Positions 27,475 to 36,078 of a stretch of DNA of 64,000 nt are shown in pieces. The notes beneath the pieces are model-generated. The model was not told where the DNA came from. It did not search any database and was given only the letters and a program-made list of their open reading frames with translations. The translations under genes and the position numbers were made by a program. Numbering within the stretch: the first letter of the stretch is position 1; each line of letters starts with the position of its first letter. Source of the stretch: Candidatus Ozemibacter sibiricus (GTDB taxonomy: Bacteria; Muiribacteriota; Ozemobacteria; Ozemobacterales; Ozemobacteraceae); the NCBI GenBank assembly GCA_003327425.1, contig QOQW01000012.1:1-64000 (forward strand), written 5' to 3'.

Positions 27475-29778
27475 ATGATGCAGCTCACGTTGATCGGAGC
27501 GGATGGCAAGCGGATCGAGATCGAGACCTTGCCCTATCTGGTCGGACGGACCCCTGACTGTGCCCTGGTGCTGTCCAGCCCGCGCGTCAGTCGGCAGCAT
27601 GCTCGATTCGAGCGCGACGCCAGCGGTCTGGTGGTCACCGATCTGAAAAGCTCCAATGGCACGTATGTCAACGGCAAGAAGATCGCCAAACCCACGCCGC
27701 TGCGCTCGGGAGACAAAGTGCAATTCGGCGACGTCGTCTTCACGGTGGAAGTGCCGGCCATCCTGGCCCAGACGATCGTCGGCGGGTTCTCGATCGCCGA
27801 TGCCCTGGAAACGCAAGGCCGAGATGACAGTCGGCCAGCATCGGAAGACAGCCAGAAACCCGCCGAACCTCCTGGCGTGGCCATCCCGGCCGGCGAACCT
27901 CAAGCCCAGCCCCACTCGCAGCCCCACTCCCAGCCTCAGTCTCAGCCCGAGTCTCCATCGCCATCCCAGGTCGAATCCCCCCAGGAGGCCTCGGTAGCCC
28001 AGGAACCACCGCCCCCGGCGCCGGCTCCTTCTGAGGTGGCAGGGCAAGCGGTTCTTCCGTCTGCCGAAGCGGCGCGAGCGGTCGAATCGGTCCCTGAGCC
28101 GGCGGCGGTCGAGCCATCTCGCGACCAACCGTCGCCCGCTCCGGTCCATGAAGCTCCCCCCTCTTACGAACCGGTGAGGCCGATCGCGCCGGAGCCGACA
28201 CCACCCGCTGGTCCGCCGCCGAAGGCTTCAACCGAGGCTGGCGCGGAACCGTCGTCGCCGCCAACGCCTCTCTCGGTTCCTTCAGCCAAGGAACCGACCC
28301 CGTCGGCCGTTCCTCCCGCCGAGCGGGTTGCCTCTCCTGCTCCTTCCGGCTCTTATGCGGTCTCGGCTGCTCCTGCCCCTGTTCCAGAGGGGAAATCGCC
28401 CGGCCTTCCCGAGGAACGGTCGGCGCCGCCTCCATCACCTGCCGAAGGCGAACCATCTGTGCCGAAGGCCCGAACGCCGACGAAGCCCGAACCGGCCTGC
28501 CCCGTGGGAGCGCCCGCCGAGCCATCCGTCGAGGCCCCCAAAGCCCCCGTGGTGCCGGAACCACCCCCGGGGGGGCCTGCCCGGACTCCGCAGGCGGAGC
28601 CGGCCCCTTCGCCGGTGCCTGCCCGTGCAGTCGCTGAGACGGGAGTGCGCTCCTCGATGCCGAGCCGGGCCGAACCTGCCGCACCGGCGGTCGAGCCTGT
28701 AGCCGCGGCACGCGCGGCGCCCGTCGAACCTCCGCCCAGGCAGCCGGCTTCTGTGGGTGCGAAGGGTGGCGAGGCATCTGTCGTTTCGGGTGAGCATGAA
28801 AAACCCCTGGCCCCTCCTCCCGCGCCCCCCGCTGTGGCCGTCGATCCCTATGCCGAGCTGGAAAGCCGCCACCGGGATCTGTTGGCTCGCCTGAAAGCTG
28901 GCCAATTGACGCAGGCGGCCTTCGTCGATCAGGTGAATGCCCTGCGGCATTGCGATGAGCAAGGACGCTGGTGGCAGATCTCTCCCCATACCGGCTCCTG
29001 GATCTTCTACGACGGAACGGCCTGGAAGGACGGCGTCCCGCCACGACCTGCCCCGGTTCCTGGGGTCGGTGCCCCCTCTGGCGCTGATCAGGCCAGCCCG
29101 GCCACCGGAGGCAGCCCCGCCGCGGGAGTGCCGGCTCCAGCGGCCGAAGCCAGTGGCGTCCAGTCCTCCGAGGCGGCGGCGGGCCTGTCAGCCGGTTCGG
29201 TGGCGGCTGGCCAGGGGGTGCCGGCGGGCGGTGTGGTCATTTCCCCGCAGATGATCGAGGTGGTCAAGCGTGCCATGATGCTCGACCCCGAAGCCTACCG
29301 CCTGGTGGCCGACGACCCGGGCTGGACCATTCCAGCCGTGGTCCTCTTGCTGCTCAATTCCCTGCTGGTGGTCAGAATAGGCTATGGGACGATCTCCCAG
29401 TTCCTGCAGATCGTCTATCTGGCGTTGATGATCGGGGGTTTCGCCGGGGCGGTGGCCGTGCTCTTCCTGGTAGGAAACCGCTTCACCGAACGTCGGCCCG
29501 ATGCTCTCGGCTGGCTCAGGGCTCTGGCCTTGGCCCAGATCCCGATGTTCACCATCCTCATTCCCCTGATCGGAAGCCTTCTGTCCTGTTGGGGCCTGTT
29601 GACCTTCCTCACCGCGGTGCGGGGCGCCGGCGGCGTGGGCTGGGGGAAAGCGGTGCTGCTGAGCCTGGGAGTCGGCCTGGTGGTCGGGGTGCCGTTGTCC
29701 ATTCTGCACATGATCGTGATCTGGTTGTTCGGCGCCTCGATGGCGGCGGGCCTCGGGGCCCCGGCCACCTATCGATAG
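27475..29778 (+). CDS. FHA-domain protein with Pro/Ala/Glu-rich linker and C-terminal multi-pass (Yip1-like) membrane domain
   Basis: LVGRTPDCALVLSSPRVSRQHARF...SSNGTYVNGKKI (FHA); WWQISPHTGSWIFYDGTAW motif; several C-terminal TM helices; ATG with RBS ggagg. Confidence 0.88.
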   Translation: MMQLTLIGADGKRIEIETLPYLVGRTPDCALVLSSPRVSRQHARFERDASGLVVTDLKSSNGTYVNGKKIAKPTPLRSGDKVQFGDVVFTVEVPAILAQTIVGGFSIADALETQGRDDSRPASEDSQKPAEPPGVAIPAGEPQAQPHSQPHSQPQSQPESPSPSQVESPQEASVAQEPPPPAPAPSEVAGQAVLPSAEAARAVESVPEPAAVEPSRDQPSPAPVHEAPPSYEPVRPIAPEPTPPAGPPPKASTEAGAEPSSPPTPLSVPSAKEPTPSAVPPAERVASPAPSGSYAVSAAPAPVPEGKSPGLPEERSAPPPSPAEGEPSVPKARTPTKPEPACPVGAPAEPSVEAPKAPVVPEPPPGGPARTPQAEPAPSPVPARAVAETGVRSSMPSRAEPAAPAVEPVAAARAAPVEPPPRQPASVGAKGGEASVVSGEHEKPLAPPPAPPAVAVDPYAELESRHRDLLARLKAGQLTQAAFVDQVNALRHCDEQGRWWQISPHTGSWIFYDGTAWKDGVPPRPAPVPGVGAPSGADQASPATGGSPAAGVPAPAAEASGVQSSEAAAGLSAGSVAAGQGVPAGGVVISPQMIEVVKRAMMLDPEAYRLVADDPGWTIPAVVLLLLNSLLVVRIGYGTISQFLQIVYLALMIGGFAGAVAVLFLVGNRFTERRPDALGWLRALALAQIPMFTILIPLIGSLLSCWGLLTFLTAVRGAGGVGWGKAVLLSLGVGLVVGVPLSILHMIVIWLFGASMAAGLGAPATYR
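27907..27954 (+). repeat. 12-bp imperfect tandem repeat x4 (CAGCCCCACTCN-like, QPHS/QPQS/QPES)
   Basis: cagccccactcg cagccccactcc cagcctcagtct cagcccgagtct. Confidence 0.9.
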
Positions 29779-29909
29779 GCCGCCTCGACCACCGTTTGAA
29801 AAGGTGGCTGGCCGCCGGTGCGACATTCCCGTCGCGTTGGCGGCCTCAACGGTTCTCGTGTTTCGGTCGACATAGCGGGAAGGTCCACCGAAAAGAGGGA
29901 TGGCTCTTC

Positions 29910-31622
29910 ATGCGAATCTTCGTCGGATTCCTGCTGGCGCTCGTGCTGAACGGCTGGGTCGGGGCGGCGCCGCCCCCCGATCACCTGTCGCCGCCCACGA
30001 TCTCGCAGATCACCCCATCCGGGTTTCGGGTGAGCTGGATTCCCTACGCCCAGTTCTCGCCGCGCACGCACTATCAGGTGCAGATCGACCACGCCCTCTA
30101 TGGCTCGTCGCTGTTCGGTACCACCACCCAAGTCGAGGGCCAGTCGCCTGGCACCACCGTCGCCGTCTCGGTGGTGACGTTCCATGATGGCCACGTCATC
30201 GGCGTCAGCTCGACCACGACCGTGTTGCTGGGGCCGGCCGCCCCGGCTCCGGTCTATGCCACCGAGATCACTTCGTCGACGTTCCGGTTGACCTGGCGGC
30301 CAGTGCCCACCGCCGACCACTATCGCATCTACCTGTTTCCGGAGCAGTTGCTGCAGACCGTGCCGGCCTCGGTCACCAGTCTCGTTCTGGGGCCCTTCAC
30401 GCCGGGAGCCTCGCTGACCGTCACGGTGGTGGCGGTCAACCCGTCCTCCCCGTCGGCTCCCTCTGACCCGGTCTGGGTGCGGCTCAAGCCGCCCGCCCCC
30501 CGATTGGAGGTGGTGGCCGACGAGATCGGCACGACCTCCTTCCGCCTGCGCTGGACGGTGGCGGAAGGAGCGACCGGGTACACGGTCTACCGGGATGGCG
30601 AAGCGGTGGGCGTGACCGATGCTTCGACCACCACCTTCCTGGTCGCCAGTTGTTCCCCGGGTCTGGTAGCTCGGGCTCGCGTCGTGGCGCGCAATGCTAC
30701 GGGGGAGTCCGATGCCTCCAACGAGGTGGCGGTGCTGCTGAAGCCGGCTCGCCCTGATCGGCCGTGGGCCACCGAGATCGCCACGCGCTCCTTCGTCTTG
30801 AACTGGCGCCTGGTGACGGGAGCCGAATCCTTCCAGGTGTTCCGAGATGGAGAGTGGCATGTGGCCAACGTGGCGGCGCCCACCACCTCGGTCCGGCTGT
30901 CGAGCGGGCTCAACCCCGGGGACACGGTGAGCATGACCGTCAAGGCCCGCAACGCCACGGGCGATTCTGAACCTTCGGAGCCCGTGGTGGTCACGTTGCT
31001 CGGCGGTGGGGGAGCGAGTTCGCCTCGGTTCCTCGCGCTAATTGAGAATTTGAATCTGCCGTCCGGGCGCCTAGGCCTGCGGGCGGGCGATCAGGTCGAC
31101 CACTGGCCGCTCATCACGCCCGACGGGCGCCGCGTGACCCTGGCGGATCTGCTGGGGGGGAAGCCCACGCTCGTGCTCGTCGTGCCTGCGACTGCTACCG
31201 ACCCCGCCGCGGGGGCAATGTCTCGTCTGAGTCGGCCGGGGCTGGCTGTGCTGGTGATCCGGGTCGGGGCCGCGCCGGCCCGCGAGGCTCGTCCGGAAGA
31301 ACGGCCTGTGTCGGTCCAGGGAGACGAGCCAGCCATCGTTTCGTCAGCCGACCGCTCGCCAGGAGTTGCCGAACGATCGTTGGACCCGGCCGCGCTCGCG
31401 GATGGGTGGCTGGCCAGCGCCGGGTGGCCCTTCGAAGAACCGCTTCCCCTGGCGATGACCATCGACCCTCGCGGCCGGATCCGCGGTCGCACGGCCGATC
31501 TCGAGGCGGCCGTCCTCGAGGAGCTGGTGGATAAGACACTGTGGGAAAGCCTGCCACCGGCGTCCGACACCGCGCCGACCGCCGGCCGATCGCGGTTCGA
31601 CGCCTTGCATCGGGGTCCCTGA
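29910..31622 (+). CDS. secreted protein with four FN3 domains and a degenerate thioredoxin/TlpA-like C-terminus
   Basis: Signal peptide MRIFVGFLLALVLNGWVGA; FN3-like repeats (ATEITSSTFRLTWRPV.., DEIGTTSFRLRWTV.., ATEIATRSFVLNWRLV..). Confidence 0.78.
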   Translation: MRIFVGFLLALVLNGWVGAAPPPDHLSPPTISQITPSGFRVSWIPYAQFSPRTHYQVQIDHALYGSSLFGTTTQVEGQSPGTTVAVSVVTFHDGHVIGVSSTTTVLLGPAAPAPVYATEITSSTFRLTWRPVPTADHYRIYLFPEQLLQTVPASVTSLVLGPFTPGASLTVTVVAVNPSSPSAPSDPVWVRLKPPAPRLEVVADEIGTTSFRLRWTVAEGATGYTVYRDGEAVGVTDASTTTFLVASCSPGLVARARVVARNATGESDASNEVAVLLKPARPDRPWATEIATRSFVLNWRLVTGAESFQVFRDGEWHVANVAAPTTSVRLSSGLNPGDTVSMTVKARNATGDSEPSEPVVVTLLGGGGASSPRFLALIENLNLPSGRLGLRAGDQVDHWPLITPDGRRVTLADLLGGKPTLVLVVPATATDPAAGAMSRLSRPGLAVLVIRVGAAPAREARPEERPVSVQGDEPAIVSSADRSPGVAERSLDPAALADGWLASAGWPFEEPLPLAMTIDPRGRIRGRTADLEAAVLEELVDKTLWESLPPASDTAPTAGRSRFDALHRGP

Positions 31623-31722
31623 CAACCAGGGATCTTGGCGGGCGGTTGCCCCTTGGTCGGCGACGCCCACGGCGGTAGGACGCGGCCGGCGAACGTGCTG
31701 CGACCGCGCCGGCGACGATGCC

Positions 31723-32217
31723 TCAGTTGATGAAATAAGTCAGGAAGAGGAAGCCCCACATCATGAAGAACCAGACCTCGTTCCAGGCCAAGCTGGCCTC
31801 GATGGTGGCCAGGTTCTGCCGCAGCAGATCGAGAAGAGACGGGGCGGGGGGATGAGGATCCGCCTTTGTAGGTGAGGAGCTCGCCTCTGCCTGGACGGGA
31901 GGGGATTCCTCCCAGGCCTGGTGAGAACCAGGAGGAGTTGAGACGGTCTCGGTAGCTCTCCCGGCACTTGCGAGGGCGTTGTCCTGCTTTTCGCTCGCCG
32001 AAAGTTGAGCCGAGCTTGTCTCGACGGCAGGCTCGACCGGCGGCTGCTCGCCGGCGGACGGAGCCTCGCAGCCCGGGGAAGCGACCGCATCAGGGGCCGA
32101 GGATGCATCCATGAGCGGGCCCGAAGCTGGGATCTCGGCGCCGCAGTGCGGACAGACCATGGCCTGGGGATGAAGAGTTCCGCGGCAACTGGGGCAGAGG
32201 GCGGTCGCGCTGGTCAT
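31723..32217 (-). CDS. N-terminal zinc-ribbon protein with C-terminal TM anchor
   Basis: MTSATALCPSCRGTLHPQAMVCPHCGAEIP; C-terminal VWFFMMWGFLFLTYFIN. Confidence 0.7.
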   Translation of the reverse strand: MTSATALCPSCRGTLHPQAMVCPHCGAEIPASGPLMDASSAPDAVASPGCEAPSAGEQPPVEPAVETSSAQLSASEKQDNALASAGRATETVSTPPGSHQAWEESPPVQAEASSSPTKADPHPPAPSLLDLLRQNLATIEASLAWNEVWFFMMWGFLFLTYFIN

Positions 32218-32232
32218 GGGGAAAGACCTCCG

Positions 32233-33939
32233 TCAGGTGGTAAGGGAGGGAGACCCGACCGGTGGCATCTGGGGGACGGGTGCCGTCGGCAAGGGGGCGG
32301 CCGACATCTGGGTCAGAATGGCGCGTCGCTTCTGGACGGCCGGGTGGTCGGGATGTTCTTTGGCGAGGTAGTTGAGCAGGTCATTCGCTTCCTGGAGCCG
32401 GCGCTGGGTCAGGCACTGGTCGATGAGCGGCAGGCACAGGTCGAGGGTCGCCGGCAGGGGGGCCAGTTTTTTCTTGGTGGTGCCGTCCGGGGCGCACAGC
32501 TCCATGCCGCATTTGTGGCAGAAATAGTCCTGGGGACGGCCGATGGTGGCGCATTCGGTGCACCGGAATCGCGACTTGGCGATCCAGACGATGGCGCGTT
32601 GAATGACGTGTTCCGCGGTTTTGAACCCGCGGCTGACCTCATGGACGATGGTGTTGTCTTCGACCAGGGTGGTATGGAATGACCGCACGACTTTGTGGAG
32701 TTTTTCATCGTAGGGCGTGCCGACGGTGGGAATGCCTTGGATGGCATGGCTTCGCTCGAGGATGGCGATGGCTTCTTCGGCTTTCTGGCGGATGTCTTTG
32801 TTCTCGGGGCTTTTGTTCAGCCGGTTGGCGATGGCCGACAGCACCTCGAAGAAGAAGACGTATTCCTCGGACCGCAGGGCGGGGGACCGGGCGGCGGCCT
32901 CTTTGAGAGCTTTCTCCCGGCTGGCGGTGAGTCGGCGGACGGTGGCCTCCATGTCGATGATGCGTTGCTCGAGCTGCATCTTCTCGCGTTTGAGGGCCTC
33001 GATCTGTTCGGGAGCCTGTTCGAGGAGAGCCGATCGCTCCTTGGCTTTCTTCTGCCATTCGACCAGCGACTGCTCGAGGAAGGCGATCTTGGCCTCGGCC
33101 GCCGCCTGCATGTTGTTGAAGACCTCCTGGGTCGGACGGGCGTTGAGGAGAGCTTGCAGGCGGGTGATCTCTTCGCGCAGTTCGCGGATGGTGGCGAGGT
33201 CTTCGGGGCGGCTGGGCAGAGGTTTGTTGATGGCTTGACCCAGTTGGAATTCCATGGTGCTGATCTGGGTCTTGGCCTGTTCGAGCTTGACCGCCAGCAG
33301 CCGGTTGTTTTCTTTCTCGGTCTGGTTTTCGAGCGCGGCGGCGCGCAGAAGATTCTTCAGTTCGGCGATCTCCTGCTCGCGGGCCTCGAGATCCTTGCGG
33401 AGGGCGAAGACCTGGGTCGAGGCGGCCTGCAGATCGGCTTCCAGTCTGAGCTTCTCTTCGAGCGGGAAGCCCGTCCCCTCGGTGGTCGGGCGTTGCTGCA
33501 ACTGGGCACGGAGGTCTTTGACCAGGGCCTCGAGTTCGGCGATGCGGGCCTGATCTTCGGGGGAGCGCTCGATCTTCACCTCGCGGATCGGCGCGGCCGC
33601 GGCCGCCGGGGCCTGCGCTTTGGCGGCCTGGAGTTTCTCGAGTTCGGCGGCGAGCCGTTGGGTTTTGTTCATCTCCAGGAAGAGGGATTCCTCGAGGCGC
33701 TGATTGGTGCGCTTCAGGCCTTCGAATTCCTGGATGAGGTTCTTGTATTCCGGGGTGTTGCGCGGATCGGAGAAGGCGGCGCCTTCGAGCTGGATGATCG
33801 AGGTCCGGAGCATGTAGACGATGCTCTGGATCTGACGGATCAGATCCTCGCGCGACGTCTTGGATTGGAGCGAGGGCACCTGCCCTTTGAGGTAGACGAG
33901 CAGGTTTCGTACAATATCGTCGAAACTGGCTTTTTCCAC
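32233..33939 (-). CDS. long coiled-coil protein with C-terminal zinc ribbon
   Basis: Extended heptad-like region; CTECATIGRPQDYFCHKCG; 15 nt upstream of the 31723 gene. Confidence 0.75.
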   Translation of the reverse strand: MEKASFDDIVRNLLVYLKGQVPSLQSKTSREDLIRQIQSIVYMLRTSIIQLEGAAFSDPRNTPEYKNLIQEFEGLKRTNQRLEESLFLEMNKTQRLAAELEKLQAAKAQAPAAAAAPIREVKIERSPEDQARIAELEALVKDLRAQLQQRPTTEGTGFPLEEKLRLEADLQAASTQVFALRKDLEAREQEIAELKNLLRAAALENQTEKENNRLLAVKLEQAKTQISTMEFQLGQAINKPLPSRPEDLATIRELREEITRLQALLNARPTQEVFNNMQAAAEAKIAFLEQSLVEWQKKAKERSALLEQAPEQIEALKREKMQLEQRIIDMEATVRRLTASREKALKEAAARSPALRSEEYVFFFEVLSAIANRLNKSPENKDIRQKAEEAIAILERSHAIQGIPTVGTPYDEKLHKVVRSFHTTLVEDNTIVHEVSRGFKTAEHVIQRAIVWIAKSRFRCTECATIGRPQDYFCHKCGMELCAPDGTTKKKLAPLPATLDLCLPLIDQCLTQRRLQEANDLLNYLAKEHPDHPAVQKRRAILTQMSAAPLPTAPVPQMPPVGSPSLTT

Positions 33940-33993
33940 GCAGTGAGTCCGTCCCGGGGGAACTCTACCCTAACCCTCGGGGGGTTGGCAAGA

Positions 33994-35076
33994 TCAAACT
34001 TGGGTCTGGCGGTACCGGAAGCACAGGAAGACGGCCAGATAGACGAGCAGGGTATAACAGACCAGGATGGCCAGATCGGTTCCGATGTCGACCTTGGCCA
34101 GGTCCATGAACATGGCTTTCTTCAACCCGCGCGAGATGAAGGTCGAGGGGATGAGAGGCGAGATGGCCTTGAGGACCTCGCTGCTCTGGCTGAGATTGGG
34201 AACCAATTGGAAGAACAGGAACAACGAGGTCCCGATGGCGTTGACGGCTCCCTGGTTCGGGGCGAAGAACGAGATCAGCAAGCCGACGAAAATGCACAGG
34301 GCCGCGCCGATGAGGGTGAGGATCCAGAAATAGAGCTGGTCGCCTTCGAAGCGTTGGTTGAGCACCTGCATCACCGCCACGGTCAGCGTGACCAGGGCGA
34401 ACCAGAACAGGCTCTTGCCGATGATCAGTTCGCCCGGAGTGACCGGGGTGAGGAACAAGGCGTGCAGGGTGCGCTTCTCTTTCTCTTCGACGAACGAGAG
34501 CGGCAGGCCGAGGAAGCCCACCATACCAATGGCCATGAGGACCAGCATCGGGAAGAGGTCGCCGCTGAACGAGCGCTGGCTGTGCAGGCGGCCGCCGACC
34601 GGTTGCAGGTCGAGCTTGACGGGCAGAGGCGGCGTGGGGATGTTCAGGAAACGGCGGAGTTCGCGTTCCAGGTTGGCCTGCAGGCGATCCATGGCATAGG
34701 GTGGCAGGTCGGCGGGGTACAGGATGCTGATCTGGAGGCCTTCCTGGGCGGAGCCGCTGGCCAGCAGGGTACCGGGCAGCACCAGGCCGAAGTTGACCTC
34801 GCCTTCGATGATCCGGGTTTCGAGTTCGGGGACAGTCTGGCAGAATACCAGTTTGATGCCGGCGGTGTCGGCCGTGAATTGCTGCAGAAGAGGTTGTTGC
34901 GGGCTGGCGATGATGCCGACTTTGGGCAGCATGGCCTTGTCTTTGGGTTCTTTGAAAAGGTTCGAGAAGATGAGCGACAGGACGATGGGCGTGAACACCA
35001 TCAACAGGACCTGATAGTTGTGCAGGCTGTCCTGGAAATCTTTGCGGAAGAGCGCCCAGATCGAGGAGACTTTCAT
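33994..35076 (-). CDS. ABC-2 type transporter permease
   Basis: MKVSSIWALFRKDFQDSLHNYQVLLMVFTPIVLSLIFSNLF and five downstream TM segments; overlaps ATPase gene. Confidence 0.87.
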   Translation of the reverse strand: MKVSSIWALFRKDFQDSLHNYQVLLMVFTPIVLSLIFSNLFKEPKDKAMLPKVGIIASPQQPLLQQFTADTAGIKLVFCQTVPELETRIIEGEVNFGLVLPGTLLASGSAQEGLQISILYPADLPPYAMDRLQANLERELRRFLNIPTPPLPVKLDLQPVGGRLHSQRSFSGDLFPMLVLMAIGMVGFLGLPLSFVEEKEKRTLHALFLTPVTPGELIIGKSLFWFALVTLTVAVMQVLNQRFEGDQLYFWILTLIGAALCIFVGLLISFFAPNQGAVNAIGTSLFLFFQLVPNLSQSSEVLKAISPLIPSTFISRGLKKAMFMDLAKVDIGTDLAILVCYTLLVYLAVFLCFRYRQTQV

Positions 35077-35972
35077 GCGGTGGCCCTCCCGCCCGCCGGG
35101 GACTCGGTGCCAGGGTCGGGCTCGTGCCATTCGGCTCCGGTCAGACGCATGAAGGCTTCCTCGAGGGTGGCCTCCTGCGAGTGGAGGCGGGCGACCCGCC
35201 CGGCTGCGAGGAAGCCGGCCAGCGTGCGGGCTCCTTCAGGATCATTGAGCGGAAGTTCGACGGGCGCCTCGGCATCTTTCAGGGTGACACGGATGGTCGG
35301 GCGGCCGAAGCGCATGCGCAGGCCGGCCGGGGTATCGATGGCGACGATGGTGCCCTGGTGCATGATGGCGATACGGTGGCAGAGGCTGTTGGCCTCTTCC
35401 ATGTAGTGGGTGGTGAGGAAGACGGTGGTGCCCTGGTCGCGCAGATCGCGGATGAGCCGACGGATGACCTGGGCCGAATGGGGATCGAGCGCGGACGTCG
35501 GTTCGTCGAGGAAGAAGACAGAAGGCCGGTGCAGGATGCCGCGGGCGATCAGAGTGCGCTGCCGCAGTCCGCGGCTGAGGCGGACGGTCGGGTGATCGAG
35601 GTGCTCGCGCAGATGGACGAGGTCGATGAGCTCGTCGACCCGCTGCGGCGGCACCTGGTACAGACGGGCGAACAGATCGAGGTTCTGACGCACGGTCAAG
35701 CGATCATAGAGGTTCTGATGATCAGGAACCACCCCGATGATGGACTTCAAGCGGTCGCGCTCGGCCGGCATGGGCAGGCCGGCGATGACGACCTCGCCGG
35801 CGTCGGGCACGAGTTCTCCGATCATCATGCGGATGGAGGTGGTCTTGCCGGCCCCGTTGGGGCCCAGGAAGCCGAAGATCTCTCCGGGATGGACCTCGAA
35901 GGAGATCTCCTTGACGACCTGCCGGCCTTCGAAAGACTTGGCGAGTCGTTCGACACGGATGGCGGGAGGCAT
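35073..35972 (-). CDS. ABC transporter ATP-binding protein
   Basis: Walker A GPNGAGKTTS, signature LSRGLRQR, Walker B VFFLDEPTSALD. Confidence 0.95.
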   Translation of the reverse strand: MPPAIRVERLAKSFEGRQVVKEISFEVHPGEIFGFLGPNGAGKTTSIRMMIGELVPDAGEVVIAGLPMPAERDRLKSIIGVVPDHQNLYDRLTVRQNLDLFARLYQVPPQRVDELIDLVHLREHLDHPTVRLSRGLRQRTLIARGILHRPSVFFLDEPTSALDPHSAQVIRRLIRDLRDQGTTVFLTTHYMEEANSLCHRIAIMHQGTIVAIDTPAGLRMRFGRPTIRVTLKDAEAPVELPLNDPEGARTLAGFLAAGRVARLHSQEATLEEAFMRLTGAEWHEPDPGTESPAGGRATA

Positions 35973-36078
35973 GCCATGAACATACCTCTTTCCGGGACTC
36001 TCGGCAAGGCAGGAAAGAGGCGAAGTTGACACCCTTCCAGGGGTGTGGTTGAATAGCCAAAACTTTTCGAGAGGGAAC

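Noticed and set aside
32695-35406. 903 aa plus-strand ORF
   Set aside because: Antisense to the coiled-coil zinc-ribbon protein and ABC permease; no recognisable motif.
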